A stretch of 42,964 nt of DNA from Bacteroidota bacterium (GCA_018698135.1 JABINZ010000287.1:1-42964); one strand, 5' to 3'. Counted from the first letter of the stretch, positions 24,720 through 34,259 are shown. Made by a program: numbers and translations. Notes: generated by a model from the sequence alone, not told the origin.

Positions 24720-25397
24720 ATGACCTTATTATTAGTTTCCATCGCTCCAATAATAATAATTGCTTTCTATATTTATTTTAGAGATAAATATGAAAAAGAG
24801 CCTATTGGTTTGCTCTTGCTAAGCTTGCTTTCAGGTGGCTTGATTTTTATTCCTATTCTATTGCTTGGTAGTTTGTTAAAGCCATTAGGTGAAACCCTGA
24901 GTGGTTTGTATCAGGCTGGTTTTGATGCTTTTATCATGGCTGCTTTTATCGAAGAAGGATTTAAGTTTTTAGCTGTTTATTTGCTTATTTGGAAGAACAA
25001 GAATTTCAATGAAAAATTTGACGGAATTGTTTATGCTGTATTTGTCAGTTTAGGATTTGCACTGGTTGAAAACATAATTTATGTATTTTCAAATGGATTG
25101 TCTACTGGGTTATTGAGAGCGTCTACAGCAGTGCCATTTCATGCCATTGATGGTGTTATTATGGGTTTTTACTTTGGAATTGCTCGTTTTAAAATGATTA
25201 ATAAATCATCCAATCTCGCAAAGGCTTTTATTTTACCCTTTATTTTTCATGGATTATATGATTTCTTCTTGATGTCTCAGAATGTTGTCTTTCTATTATT
25301 ATGGATTCCATTATTAGTTTATCTCTGGAGAAATGCTTTTAAAAAAATGAAATTGCATTCACAGACTTCAGTATTCAATGACGAAAATCATTTATAA
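24720..25397 (+). CDS. PrsW-like glutamic intramembrane protease
   Basis: Polytopic membrane protein of 225 aa, about six to seven helices. It has the three PrsW motifs: FIEEGFKFLAVY (Glu78-Glu79, Lys82), FVSLGFALVENIIY (Glu117) and HAIDGVIMGFYFG (His141), plus FIFHGLYDF (His177). PrsW cleaves anti-sigma factors in the membrane in Bacillus; here the substrate is unknown. An ATG start 18 nt after a good -7 box is used. It is separated from the next gene by 73 bases. Confidence 0.88.
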   Translation: MTLLLVSIAPIIIIAFYIYFRDKYEKEPIGLLLLSLLSGGLIFIPILLLGSLLKPLGETLSGLYQAGFDAFIMAAFIEEGFKFLAVYLLIWKNKNFNEKFDGIVYAVFVSLGFALVENIIYVFSNGLSTGLLRASTAVPFHAIDGVIMGFYFGIARFKMINKSSNLAKAFILPFIFHGLYDFFLMSQNVVFLLLWIPLLVYLWRNAFKKMKLHSQTSVFNDENHL

Positions 25398-25440
25398 GTA
25401 AAACAGATAGTAACCTTTTTTATAAGAAAGAATTAAATAG

Positions 25441-25448
25441 TAGATTTG
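25441..25448 (+). promoter_or_regulatory. -7 box of the 154-aa membrane protein gene
   Basis: TAGATTTG matches TAnnTTTG and ends 22 nt before the ATG at 25471. No clear -33 element was seen. Confidence 0.45.
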
Positions 25449-25470
25449 AGTTAACAAAGAATTTAATATT

Positions 25471-25935
25471 ATGGGTTTATTACGTACGCTTAGAAATGAT
25501 TTAATGGGATTGAGAAAATATTATAATTTCTCACAATGGATTATGAGGTTAGTCCTTTTTGCCTATATCTTAATTGTTTATAGTGGACGATTAACCTACT
25601 TAGATGTTAACTCAGAATATTTTCTTCTTGCTGTTATTTATACTTTTTTCGGATTTTTTGTTATTGTTGGCGGATTTAGTCGTTCTTCTGAATTAACACG
25701 TATATCCTCTATTGTGATGTTAATCACGGTTGTTGCTCATACATCTGCTTCATTTTTCATTTACCATAATTTTGACGAGGCATTTGCTTCCCGTTTATTA
25801 TTCATTGGGATATTATTATATTTTGCCACTGTTAGTAAGCGAAGTGATTATTATTGGAGAAGTAAATATGATCGCAAAGATCTGGATGTAGAGGAGATGG
25901 TTTTAAATCCTAAAGACAAGGAAATGAATCAATAA
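25471..25935 (+). CDS. Conserved-looking membrane protein, unknown function
   Basis: Unrecognised membrane protein of 154 aa. Four hydrophobic segments are visible (about 25-40, 50-70, 78-98 and 105-125). The N-terminus is amphipathic and basic (LLRTLRNDLMGLRKYY) and the C-terminal 30 residues are charged (YWRSKYDRKDLDVEEMV), probably cytoplasmic. It lies between the PrsW-like gene and parA. A -7 box just upstream suggests it has its own promoter. No domain is assigned. Confidence 0.7.
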   Translation: MGLLRTLRNDLMGLRKYYNFSQWIMRLVLFAYILIVYSGRLTYLDVNSEYFLLAVIYTFFGFFVIVGGFSRSSELTRISSIVMLITVVAHTSASFFIYHNFDEAFASRLLFIGILLYFATVSKRSDYYWRSKYDRKDLDVEEMVLNPKDKEMNQ

Positions 25936-25977
25936 GATTCAATGTTATTAAGCATCTTATTCAATCCAAATTTTTTG

Positions 25978-26008
25978 TTGAGGAAATAGTTTTATCAGGT
26001 TATCTTTG
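25978..26008 (+). promoter_or_regulatory. Promoter of the parA-lepB operon
   Basis: TTG (25978-25980), 20 bases, then TATCTTTG (26001-26008): full match to both promoter elements. It lies 98 nt before the parA ATG, leaving a leader of about 90 nt. Confidence 0.55.
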
Positions 26009-26106
26009 TATGGAAATTGTATTTTAATGGTCAATTTGCAAGCTTGAAAAAACACTGCCTGTATGACTTTGAAAGACAATAATCTAAAACACAGATAGAA
26101 AAGTAG

Positions 26107-26904
26107 ATGGCTAAAATTATTTCCCTGGCAAATCAAAAAGGAGGAGTTGGTAAAACCACCACCACAATTAATCTAGCTGCAAGTTTAGCAGCTTTAGAGT
26201 ATAAAACCCTCGTTATTGATGCAGACCCTCAGGCAAATGCAAGTTCCGGACTCGGTATTGATCCCAAAGAAATTAGTACCAGTATTTATGAATGCATCAT
26301 AAACAATTTGGATCCAAATGAAGGAATTGTTAAAACACAGATTGACAATTTATACATTATTCCTTCTCATATCGATTTAGTTGGAGCTGAGATAGAAATG
26401 ATCGGGCTTCCTGAAAGGGAAAACATGATGAAGAAAGTCATTGCAAAAATCAAAAATGATTTTGACTTTATTATCATAGACTGTTCACCTTCATTAGGGA
26501 TTATTACTGTGAATGCCCTCACCGCCTCAGATTCTGTAATAGTACCTGTTCAATGTGAATATTTTGCTTTAGAAGGATTAGGGAAACTATTGAATACAAT
26601 TAAAATTGTTCAAAATAATTTGAATCCCAATTTAGAAATTGAAGGGATTTTATTAACCATGTACGATATCCGCCTAAGGTTATCTAACCAGGTTGTTGAA
26701 GATGTAAAAACACATTTTCAGCAATTGGTTTTTGATACCATTATCCATCGTAATATTCGAATCAGTGAAGCTCCTGGTTTTGGAGTACCTGTGTTAATGC
26801 ATGATGTAGAAGGCAGAGGAGCCATTAACTATTTAAATTTGGCAAAAGAAATATTAACAAACAATAATCTTGCTGTTAGCAAGGAATTAAAGAGTGTAGA
26901 ATAA
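26107..26904 (+). CDS. parA: ParA/Soj chromosome-partitioning ATPase
   Basis: ParA-family ATPase of 265 aa. The deviant Walker A is KGGVGKTTTT (11-20), followed by VIDADPQANASSGLG and IIDCSPSLGIITVNAL. With ParB it segregates newly copied origin regions. First gene of a five-gene run (parA, parB, DUF5683, dapB, lepB) with gaps of 4 to 14 bases, typical of Bacteroidota chromosomes, so this is the chromosomal set rather than a plasmid one. No parS 16-mer was recognised in the window. Confidence 0.95.
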   Translation: MAKIISLANQKGGVGKTTTTINLAASLAALEYKTLVIDADPQANASSGLGIDPKEISTSIYECIINNLDPNEGIVKTQIDNLYIIPSHIDLVGAEIEMIGLPERENMMKKVIAKIKNDFDFIIIDCSPSLGIITVNALTASDSVIVPVQCEYFALEGLGKLLNTIKIVQNNLNPNLEIEGILLTMYDIRLRLSNQVVEDVKTHFQQLVFDTIIHRNIRISEAPGFGVPVLMHDVEGRGAINYLNLAKEILTNNNLAVSKELKSVE

Positions 26905-26908
26905 ATAG

Positions 26909-27802
26909 ATGAGTGCAAAACGACAAGCTTTAGGGAAAGGATTAAACGCACTATTAGCGGATTCAAATACAGATGTAACTGCTAAAAATCCAGTACCGTT
27001 AAACAATGTGGCCGAAATTCCTATTAACGAAATAGAAGCCAATCCTTTTCAGCCACGAGAAGCCTTTAATGATGAAGAGCTTGAAGAGCTGGTCGAATCC
27101 ATAAAAATTCATGGTATTATCCAACCAGTTACTGTCAGAAAGATTGGAAGAGGGAAATATCAACTTATTTCTGGAGAAAGAAGAACCAGAGCAAGTATCC
27201 GAGCCGGCTTAAAGAATATACCAGCCTATGTTCGTATTGCAGATGATCAGGGTATGCTTGAAATGTCTCTGATCGAAAATATTCATAGAGAGAATTTAAA
27301 TGCTATTGAAATAGCTATAAGTTATAAAAGACTTATTGAAGAGTGCAGCCTAAAACAAGAAGAAGTTGCTGGTAGAATTGGTAAAAACAGAACAACAGTA
27401 ACAAACTATCTCCGTTTATTAAAATTGCCTGACGAAATTCAATTGGCTATCAGAGACAATAAATTAAGCATGGGGCATGCACGTAGTTTAATTACAATCG
27501 AAGATAAGGAACATCAATTGGCTATTTTGGAAATCATTCTGAAAGAAGAGCTTTCAGTTCGAGAAGTGGAAGAATTGGTCAAACAAGGCAAAGAAGAAGT
27601 GTTTCAAAGAAATGAAAATTCGGAGCCCAAATTAAAGTCAAAAGTTCAAAAAATTGAGTATAATCATTGGGAACAAAAATTTGCTGATCTTTATTTAACA
27701 AAAGTAAAAATAAGATCAAAAAGAGCTGGAAAAGGAGAGCTGATTATTCCATTTCAATCAGAAGAAGACCTTGAGAGACTGGCATCTTTATTGTCAAAAT
27801 AA
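26909..27802 (+). CDS. parB: ParB/Spo0J partition protein
   Basis: ParB of 297 aa. The CTP-binding domain reads IQPVTVRKIGRGKYQLISGERRTRA (GERR motif), then the adjoining IENIHRENLNAIE, and a helix-turn-helix (CSLKQEEVAGRIGKNRTTVTNYLRLLKLP). The C-terminal dimer domain ends in ERLASLLSK. It binds parS sites and loads SMC. It follows parA by 4 bases. The N-terminus has the usual KRQALGKGLNALL motif that engages ParA. Confidence 0.95.
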   Translation: MSAKRQALGKGLNALLADSNTDVTAKNPVPLNNVAEIPINEIEANPFQPREAFNDEELEELVESIKIHGIIQPVTVRKIGRGKYQLISGERRTRASIRAGLKNIPAYVRIADDQGMLEMSLIENIHRENLNAIEIAISYKRLIEECSLKQEEVAGRIGKNRTTVTNYLRLLKLPDEIQLAIRDNKLSMGHARSLITIEDKEHQLAILEIILKEELSVREVEELVKQGKEEVFQRNENSEPKLKSKVQKIEYNHWEQKFADLYLTKVKIRSKRAGKGELIIPFQSEEDLERLASLLSK

Positions 27803-27808
27803 TTTACT

Positions 27809-28432
27809 GTGTCATTAAAATCTACATGTTTAATATCAGGTTTGTTTTTTGCCTTGATCGTGCAATTTTCATTTAGTCAGGTTAAAGCACAGCATACTCT
27901 TACACCCGTTTTTACCTCCTCTGTTTTAGTTAAGGATAGCCTGAAAAAAGACGACCTGATTAGTCCTAATCGAGTTTTGTTACGATCAGCTATTATTCCA
28001 GGTTGGGGTCAGTTAACCAATAAACAATACTGGAAAATGCCAATTGTTTATGCTGGATTAGGAGCCTGTGGGTATTTTATTTATACGAATAATATGTACT
28101 ATCGAAGGTTTAAAGAAGCCTTTATATTGCGAACTGATGAGGATCCTTTAACAATTGATCAGTATGATCCTATTGCAGGAACTTCAGAATTTCGATATGC
28201 ATCAAGTACACAATTGCAGCAAAAAAGAGATGAATCTCGTAGAAATCTTGAATTATCGGTATTAGCAACAACGGCATTTTATCTATTAAATCTAGTTGAT
28301 GCATATGTGGGCGCTCATCTTCGAGAGTTTGATATCACTGATGATTTGTCGTTTACGCTAAGTTTACCTGAAGCATATATGTTTGAGAATAATAAAGCAG
28401 TAATTTATTCTGGATTAGTTTTGACATTTTAA
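27809..28432 (+). CDS. DUF5683 family exported/membrane protein
   Basis: 207-aa protein of the DUF5683 type, found next to parB in Bacteroidota. A signal-like N-terminus (SGLFFALIVQFSFSQVKAQ) is followed by SAIIPGWGQLTNKQYWKMP and YAGLGACGYFIYTNNMYYRRFK, the family core. A second hydrophobic stretch is near 150. Start is GTG at 27809. Function unknown; the constant neighbourhood suggests a link to envelope growth or partition. Confidence 0.85.
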   Translation: MSLKSTCLISGLFFALIVQFSFSQVKAQHTLTPVFTSSVLVKDSLKKDDLISPNRVLLRSAIIPGWGQLTNKQYWKMPIVYAGLGACGYFIYTNNMYYRRFKEAFILRTDEDPLTIDQYDPIAGTSEFRYASSTQLQQKRDESRRNLELSVLATTAFYLLNLVDAYVGAHLREFDITDDLSFTLSLPEAYMFENNKAVIYSGLVLTF

Positions 28433-28446
28433 TAAAATAGAAACTC

Positions 28447-29184
28447 ATGAAAATATTTTTATTTGGTTACGGACAAATGGGCAAGGAAATTGAAAAACTT
28501 GCCATCACCAGAGGTCATGAAATTACTGGCGTCTATGACCCTTATCATGCATTTAAGTTCAGCGAAAAGGATTTTTTGAATGCCGATATCATTATCGATT
28601 ATACAACACCAGGTAGCGCAGTTTATAACATAACAAAAGCTTTTGAAGCCAATAAACCTATTGTTGTGGGAACTACAGGATGGTATGATGAATTTGATAC
28701 CGTTGAAGCTTTAAGTAAAAAATACAATGGTACATTGTTCTATGCTACCAACTTTAGTATAGGTGTAAACGTAATGTTCAGTATTAGTGAATTACTAGCC
28801 AAAATGCTTAATAATCAGGATAGCTATTTAGTTTCAATTAACGAAACTCATCACAGCAAAAAGAAAGATGCTCCAAGTGGAACAGCAATTACTTTAGCTG
28901 AAAATCTAATTAAGCATATGGATTTTGTTGATCACTGGGAAAAGATCGAAAAAGGGCAGGAGTTTGAACAAAAAGGTGGGGTAATTCCTATATTTTATTC
29001 CCGAGAGGATGAGGTGGTTGGAACCCATGAAATAAGCTTACATTCCAATGTTGATAAGATAACAATTCGTCACGATGCCTTTAATAGAACAGGTTTTGCC
29101 ACTGGTACATTAATTGCAACTGAGTGGGTTGCTGATAAAAGAGGTATTTTCACAATGAAGGATCTTTTCCAAAACATAAAATAA
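28447..29184 (+). CDS. dapB: 4-hydroxy-tetrahydrodipicolinate reductase
   Basis: Lysine/diaminopimelate enzyme of 245 aa that reduces the product of DapA with NAD(P)H. The N-terminal Rossmann motif is FGYGQMGKEIEKLA, and the signature is NETHHSKKKDAPSGTAITLAE (catalytic His in ETHHSKKKD). IDYTTPGSAVYNI and GTTGWYDE fit the cofactor domain. It supplies DAP for peptidoglycan. It is in the parA-lepB run, 14 bases after the DUF5683 gene and 5 before lepB. Confidence 0.95.
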   Translation: MKIFLFGYGQMGKEIEKLAITRGHEITGVYDPYHAFKFSEKDFLNADIIIDYTTPGSAVYNITKAFEANKPIVVGTTGWYDEFDTVEALSKKYNGTLFYATNFSIGVNVMFSISELLAKMLNNQDSYLVSINETHHSKKKDAPSGTAITLAENLIKHMDFVDHWEKIEKGQEFEQKGGVIPIFYSREDEVVGTHEISLHSNVDKITIRHDAFNRTGFATGTLIATEWVADKRGIFTMKDLFQNIK

Positions 29185-29189
29185 AAATA

Positions 29190-30617
29190 ATGAGTCTACC
29201 TAGTTTCTACATCTTTCTTATTATCTACTATTTATTGCTTTCATTTTCAGTTTATAAGTTATTTCCATTAGCAGGAATTGCTAGCTGGAAAGCATTAGTA
29301 CCTGTTTATAATCTATTTCCTATCCTTAAATTAAGCGGTCGTTCCTGGTGGTGGTTTTTACTACTATTAATTCCTGGTGTTAATTTATTAATGTTGGTGA
29401 TCATTGTATTAGGAATTCTTAAATCATTTGGAATATACAACAATAAGGAACTCATTATTTATACTTTGATTGCTCCTTTATCGCTTATTTACTTAGCGAT
29501 GACTAAAAAACCAAAGTACGAAGGTCCAGGTGGTTCTGCAGAATACATTGCCATGCGTAAAAAATCAAAGTCAAGAGAATGGGTTGATGCGATTGTTTTT
29601 GCAGCCATTGCCGCTACCATTATAAGATGGTTTTTTATTGAAGCCTATACGATTCCAACCTCATCTATGGAAAAAACCCAACTGGTAGGTGATTTTCTAT
29701 TTGTTAGTAAGTTGAATTATGGTCCCAGAATCCCAAATACTCCGATTGCTTTTCCATTTGCACATCATACAATGCCTCTTTTAGGTGGTAAATCTTATGT
29801 TGAATGGTGGAAAATACCCTATAAAAGATTACCAGCTTTTGAAAAAATTGAAAACAATGATGTAGTTGTTTTTAATTATCCAATGGAAGATTGGCGACCT
29901 GTAGATAAAAAAGAAAATTATATTAAAAGATGTATTGCCATTCCTGGTGATTCTCTAAGAATAATAGATAGGGCTGTTTACATAAACAGCAGTTTAGTTG
30001 AGTTGCCTGATAAAGGGCAATATCGATATTTTGTGAAAACAAATGGAACCGGATTTAATCGAAGATTATTGCATGAAATGCAAATTACAGAAGTGCAAAC
30101 TTTGATGAGTAATCAAGGAGAGTTTGTGATGTGGTTAACCCGCGAAAACGCTACAAAAATTAAAGAACTGAAAAATGTAATTCAAATTGAACCTATTATT
30201 CAGGCCAAAGGCGAATTAGATCCGGATGTTTATCCTTTTTATCCAGCATTCAATTGGAATATTGATAACTATGGTCCTATTTATGTCCCGCAAAAAGGAG
30301 ATAAAATTGAACTGACACTGGAAAACTATAAAACCTATGAAAGGGTTATTAAAGAATACGAAAACAATCCAACTCTCAAAATGAAGGATGGGGTTGTTTC
30401 AATTGATAATCAGACTATCACGCATTATACGTTCGAAATGGACTATTATTGGATGATTGGTGATAACCGTCACAATTCAGCAGATTCAAGATATTGGGGT
30501 TTTGTTCCTGAAGATCATATTGTTGGAAAGGCACTGTTTATCTGGATGTCATGGGATAAAGATGGAAAAGGATTTAATAAAATTCGTTTCAATCGATTAT
30601 TTAAAGGAATCCATTAA
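29190..30617 (+). CDS. lepB: Signal peptidase I with extra N-terminal membrane domain
   Basis: Type I signal peptidase, 475 aa, which removes signal peptides from exported proteins. The N-terminal ~115 residues are hydrophobic and resemble a DUF5684-type region seen in Bacteroidota LepB proteins. The catalytic helix reads EAYTIPTSSMEKTQ (Ser159), and the general base Lys246 is in YIKRCIAIPGDSL. GDNRHNSADSRYWG forms box E, followed by VGKALFIWMSWD. The roughly 170 residues between boxes D and E are much longer than in E. coli LepB. Last gene of the parA operon. Confidence 0.94.
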   Translation: MSLPSFYIFLIIYYLLLSFSVYKLFPLAGIASWKALVPVYNLFPILKLSGRSWWWFLLLLIPGVNLLMLVIIVLGILKSFGIYNNKELIIYTLIAPLSLIYLAMTKKPKYEGPGGSAEYIAMRKKSKSREWVDAIVFAAIAATIIRWFFIEAYTIPTSSMEKTQLVGDFLFVSKLNYGPRIPNTPIAFPFAHHTMPLLGGKSYVEWWKIPYKRLPAFEKIENNDVVVFNYPMEDWRPVDKKENYIKRCIAIPGDSLRIIDRAVYINSSLVELPDKGQYRYFVKTNGTGFNRRLLHEMQITEVQTLMSNQGEFVMWLTRENATKIKELKNVIQIEPIIQAKGELDPDVYPFYPAFNWNIDNYGPIYVPQKGDKIELTLENYKTYERVIKEYENNPTLKMKDGVVSIDNQTITHYTFEMDYYWMIGDNRHNSADSRYWGFVPEDHIVGKALFIWMSWDKDGKGFNKIRFNRLFKGIH

Positions 30618-30622
30618 TGATT

Positions 30623-31576
30623 TTAACGATAGGCTGCTCTTGTCAGCCTGTCATTTATAGCTAATCCCAAACCTGTTTTTGGAAATACTTCTGTAAGGAT
30701 TATGTCAGCATGCAGAGAATCTAAATGATGCATGGCTTGAAAAAGCTTTTGGGCAGCTTCTTTTAAATCCCCTTTTTTTGACAGCACAACTTGATTCTTA
30801 ATTTGTGAGTATTCCTTTTCGAATGATAAAACCGCTAGTTTTTTGTCGGAATATTTCAAAATTAGTTCTTCAATATCTCCTATTAGCATTGGGGTTTGTG
30901 TTGCATAATGACTTTTTAATTGTCCTGGAGCATTAATTTGCTCAGCCTGATGAAAGACAACATTTCTGCTACCTACTGTATCATATAGCTGATCGATCGT
31001 TATTCCTCCTAATCTGAGAACCTGAAGCTTATTATTATGAAAGCTTACAATTGTTGATTCAATTCCAATTTTGCAATTTCCTCCATCAAGAATAAATGGA
31101 ATTTTGCCTTGTAGCTGATTATAAACATGCTCTGCTTTTGTTGGACTAATTTTTCCAAATAAGTTTGCGCTTGGGGCAGCCAGAGGAAAAGAAAGCGAAC
31201 TCAATAATTCAAGAGTAAGTGGATGATCAGGAATTCGAATAGCAACAGAAGGAAGTCCACTACTAACAATGTCGGGAATAAGATCAGATTTTGGCAATAC
31301 GTAGGTTAAAGGGCCAGGAGAAAACTCTTCTGAGAGTTTGAAAATTATATCCGGGATATTTTTTACAAAAGTTGAAATCTTAGTTAAAGAGTTCGTATGG
31401 ACTATTAATGGATCAAAACTTGGTCTTTGCTTGACTTCATATATTTTCAGTACTGTTTCAGGATTAAGCGCATTTCCTGCTAAACCATAAACAGTTTCGG
31501 TTGGTATTGCCACCACCTCATCTTTTTTGAGAAGTGCAATTGCTGTTTCTACATTCGTGTCAATTCGTGTAATCAT
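30623..31576 (-). CDS. tsaC: L-threonylcarbamoyladenylate synthase (Sua5/TsaC)
   Basis: YrdC-fold enzyme of 317 aa that makes threonylcarbamoyl-AMP for t6A37 in ANN-decoding tRNAs. The core shows VVAIPTETVYGLAGNA, KQRPSFDPLIVH (KxR motif), PGPLTYVL and AAPSANLFGKISPT. The length and a C-terminal ~120 residues make it the long, Sua5-like form rather than the short TsaC. It has its own -7 box on the minus strand and is the first tRNA-modification gene of a local group. Confidence 0.92.
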   Translation of the reverse strand: MITRIDTNVETAIALLKKDEVVAIPTETVYGLAGNALNPETVLKIYEVKQRPSFDPLIVHTNSLTKISTFVKNIPDIIFKLSEEFSPGPLTYVLPKSDLIPDIVSSGLPSVAIRIPDHPLTLELLSSLSFPLAAPSANLFGKISPTKAEHVYNQLQGKIPFILDGGNCKIGIESTIVSFHNNKLQVLRLGGITIDQLYDTVGSRNVVFHQAEQINAPGQLKSHYATQTPMLIGDIEELILKYSDKKLAVLSFEKEYSQIKNQVVLSKKGDLKEAAQKLFQAMHHLDSLHADIILTEVFPKTGLGLAINDRLTRAAYR

Positions 31577-31591
31577 ATATTATTTGAATTG

Positions 31592-31599
31592 CAAAAATA
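31592..31599 (-). promoter_or_regulatory. -7 box of tsaC
   Basis: TATTTTTG on the minus strand matches TAnnTTTG and lies 15 nt before the start codon. No -33 element was seen. Confidence 0.5.
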
Positions 31600-31629
31600 C
31601 GAATACATGCACTAATCATGTATTGACGA

Positions 31630-32202
31630 TTAGAATGAAAAATTAATAAAAGAGATGAGGCTAATCATTCCCAGTATACTTTTTAATATAGTGTATATTC
31701 CGAGTGTAATTATAACGGAAATAATGATGTAGCTAATAAAATGCCTTTCTATAATTTCAATGTACTTCTTACATGCTAAATAATAAAAGTAAATCCCTAA
31801 TAATCCAATCAATTCAAATTTGTGATTTAATTGGAAAATATAAATGAAAAATAAAGCAATAAAATAAGGCAACAACGAAAATGAAATCATGACCAAACTT
31901 TGCTGCAGACTTGCATTGCTGCCAAGTGGTTTAGCGAGTTTATAAACCATCCACGAACTTGCGAGAACTAAACTGTTTGGAAAAACAAAGCCATAAAGAA
32001 TTGAAATGACTAAGTCGGGTAAACTAAAACATTCAAATATGTTTAAGGGGCCAAGAAGTATGGCTAAGATCAATAAAATTGAAATGGGGAGTAAGGTCTT
32101 AACAAAAACATCCTTATCGGTTAGTTTCCTTGAAAATATAAATTCCCAATAACGCTTGGGTTTAAATAATAGTTGGATCACTTTTGCATTAAAACGTATC
32201 AT
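31630..32202 (-). CDS. YIP1-family membrane protein
   Basis: 190-aa polytopic membrane protein with about five hydrophobic helices. It starts with a short basic region (FKPKRYWEFIFSRKLT) containing the PxRFW-like motif common in bacterial Yip1 proteins, then SILLILAILLGPLNIF and repeated helix-loop units. Function is unknown. It lies between tsaC and yidC, 20 nt downstream of a -7 box. Confidence 0.65.
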   Translation of the reverse strand: MIRFNAKVIQLLFKPKRYWEFIFSRKLTDKDVFVKTLLPISILLILAILLGPLNIFECFSLPDLVISILYGFVFPNSLVLASSWMVYKLAKPLGSNASLQQSLVMISFSLLPYFIALFFIYIFQLNHKFELIGLLGIYFYYLACKKYIEIIERHFISYIIISVIITLGIYTILKSILGMISLISFINFSF

Positions 32203-32222
32203 AACACTCTTTCTGTACAGAG

Positions 32223-32230
32223 CAAATATA
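32223..32230 (-). promoter_or_regulatory. -7 box of the YIP1-like gene
   Basis: TATATTTG on the minus strand matches TAnnTTTG and lies 20 nt before the start codon. Confidence 0.45.
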
Positions 32231-32303
32231 TTAAGTTAAACGAGTTTTCTGCATGATAGCTGAAATTAAGGAGATTCAGGCTTTTCTCAATGCAATATTT
32301 ACC

Positions 32304-32311
32304 TATTTTTG
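32304..32311 (+). promoter_or_regulatory. -7 box of yidC
   Basis: TATTTTTG matches TAnnTTTG and ends 21 nt before the yidC ATG. Confidence 0.5.
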
Positions 32312-32332
32312 CACTTAAATTAAAATTTACCA

Positions 32333-34222
32333 ATGGATCGCAATTCAATATTAGGATTCTTATTAATAGCAGCTGTATTGCTGGGTTTTTATTTTATTAA
32401 TAAGCCAAATGAACAAGAATTAGCTGAAAAGCAACGAATATCTGATTCAACTTTTGTTGTACAGGACTCTATTCGGAAACAAGCGATAGTTCAAGCTGCA
32501 ATTGCAGATACTGGAACACAAATTCAATCTATTAGTGATACAAGTAGTTTTCAGGAAGCAGTAGTGTTGAATGTTCCTGCTGAATTTGAAAAATTTACTG
32601 AGGGATCAGATGATTTTATAGTGCTTGAGAGTAATTGGTTGAAAGTTAAAATTGCTCCTAAAGGAGGTCGTGTAGTCTATGCTGAGTTAAAAGAGTACAC
32701 TACTTACGAAGGTGCACCATTGATATTATTTGACGAAGGTGATCAGGAATTTGGCTATAAATTTTCTGCTTCAAATAAAATTGTAAATACCTCAGATTTA
32801 TATTTTGAGGTCGATCAAAATGCAACAGCCATGTCAACTGAGGCTGGTTCAACAGTTTCTATGAAAATGAAACTAAATGAACACCAATATATTGAGCATA
32901 AATTTAGCTTGGTTGATGACTCTTATATGCTGGATTTTCAAATCAATTTGGTTGGATTCGATCAAGTTATTCCAAGGACAATTAAGTACATCGATCTGAA
33001 TTGGAATACAAAAACTCTTTTTCTGGAACGAAAAGCAAAAAAGAATTCGAGAATAGTGGGAAGTAATCCAACCGTATATTATCGATATGAGAATGAAAAA
33101 CCCGGCCGTTTAAATGATACTAAAGATGGAAGCGAGAATCTGGATGGCAAAGTACAGTGGGTTGCATTTAAACAACACTTTTTTAATCAGACCTTAATTT
33201 CAAAAACCAATTTTCTCAGAGGTCATATCGAAAGTGAAACGATAGAAGATGAAAAACACCAAAAGCGTTTGGATGCTACGTTAAGCTTTGCATTTGAGCA
33301 TATTCCGGTGCAAACTTATGATTTGAATTTCTTTTATGGCCCCAACCATTACAAAACCCTCAAAGCCTATAATTTGGAAATGGAGGAGCAAATTTTCCTC
33401 GGAAGAAACATTTTAAGATGGGTGAATGTTGGTGTTGTTATTCCTGTATTCAATTTTCTGAGTAAATACATTGCCAACTACGGAATTATCATATTGCTGC
33501 TTACGCTTATAATTAAAATGATTTTATTGCCATTGACTTATAAATCATATTTGTCAACTGCAAAAATGCGTTTACTAAAGCCTGAGCTAGATATACTGAA
33601 AGAAAAAGTAGGGAAGGATCAGGCTAAAATGCAACAGGAGCAAATGAAGCTTTACCGACAAGCAGGGGTGAGTCCAATGGGCGGTTGTTTGCCGATGTTA
33701 TTGCAGATGCCTATACTGATAGCCTTATTTCGCTTTTTTCCTTCATCTATAGAATTAAGACAAGAGAGCTTCCTCTGGGCTCATGATTTATCTACCTACG
33801 ATTCAATATGGACATTTGGTTATGTACCTCTTTTGGATAAGATTTATGGTGACCATGTGAGTTTGTTTACTGTGTTGATGACCATCTCTACACTTATTTA
33901 TACGCGTATGAATAGTCAAATGATGGGTGGTGGAAATGATGCCATGGGCAAACAAATGAAAATAATTCAATATGTGATGCCTATCATGTTCTTGGGTTTC
34001 TTTAATAATTATTCTGCAGGTTTAAGCTATTATTATTTCCTTGCCAATATCATTACTTTTGGTCAGCAATATCTGTTTAAGCAATTTGTTAATGAAGATA
34101 AGCTGAGAAAGAAAATTGAAATGAATAAGAAAAAGAAAACAGGCAAAGGAAAGTCAAAGTGGCAACAGCGGCTTGAAGACATGCAGAAACAGCAGCGCCA
34201 AGCAAATCAGAAAAAGAGATAA
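32333..34222 (+). CDS. yidC: Membrane protein insertase YidC
   Basis: YidC of 629 aa, which inserts and folds inner-membrane proteins. An N-terminal anchor (SILGFLLIAAVLLGFYFIN) is followed by a large periplasmic beta domain (about 90-330) and then the five-helix insertase core: KYIANYGIIILLLTLIIKMILLPL, the GGCLPMLLQMPILIALFRFF hairpin, and MPIMFLGFFNNYSAGLSYYYF. The tail is rich in Lys and Gln (KKKKTGKGKSKWQQR), expected to bind the ribosome. Gene order differs from the common rnpA-yidC arrangement. Confidence 0.95.
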   Translation: MDRNSILGFLLIAAVLLGFYFINKPNEQELAEKQRISDSTFVVQDSIRKQAIVQAAIADTGTQIQSISDTSSFQEAVVLNVPAEFEKFTEGSDDFIVLESNWLKVKIAPKGGRVVYAELKEYTTYEGAPLILFDEGDQEFGYKFSASNKIVNTSDLYFEVDQNATAMSTEAGSTVSMKMKLNEHQYIEHKFSLVDDSYMLDFQINLVGFDQVIPRTIKYIDLNWNTKTLFLERKAKKNSRIVGSNPTVYYRYENEKPGRLNDTKDGSENLDGKVQWVAFKQHFFNQTLISKTNFLRGHIESETIEDEKHQKRLDATLSFAFEHIPVQTYDLNFFYGPNHYKTLKAYNLEMEEQIFLGRNILRWVNVGVVIPVFNFLSKYIANYGIIILLLTLIIKMILLPLTYKSYLSTAKMRLLKPELDILKEKVGKDQAKMQQEQMKLYRQAGVSPMGGCLPMLLQMPILIALFRFFPSSIELRQESFLWAHDLSTYDSIWTFGYVPLLDKIYGDHVSLFTVLMTISTLIYTRMNSQMMGGGNDAMGKQMKIIQYVMPIMFLGFFNNYSAGLSYYYFLANIITFGQQYLFKQFVNEDKLRKKIEMNKKKKTGKGKSKWQQRLEDMQKQQRQANQKKR

Positions 34223-34259
34223 GTATTAGCCTGTCATTTATAGCAATTAGTATTTTAAT

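Noticed and set aside
26107-27802. parAB as plasmid or phage partition genes
   Set aside because: They sit in the parA-parB-DUF5683-dapB-lepB arrangement of Bacteroidota chromosomes.
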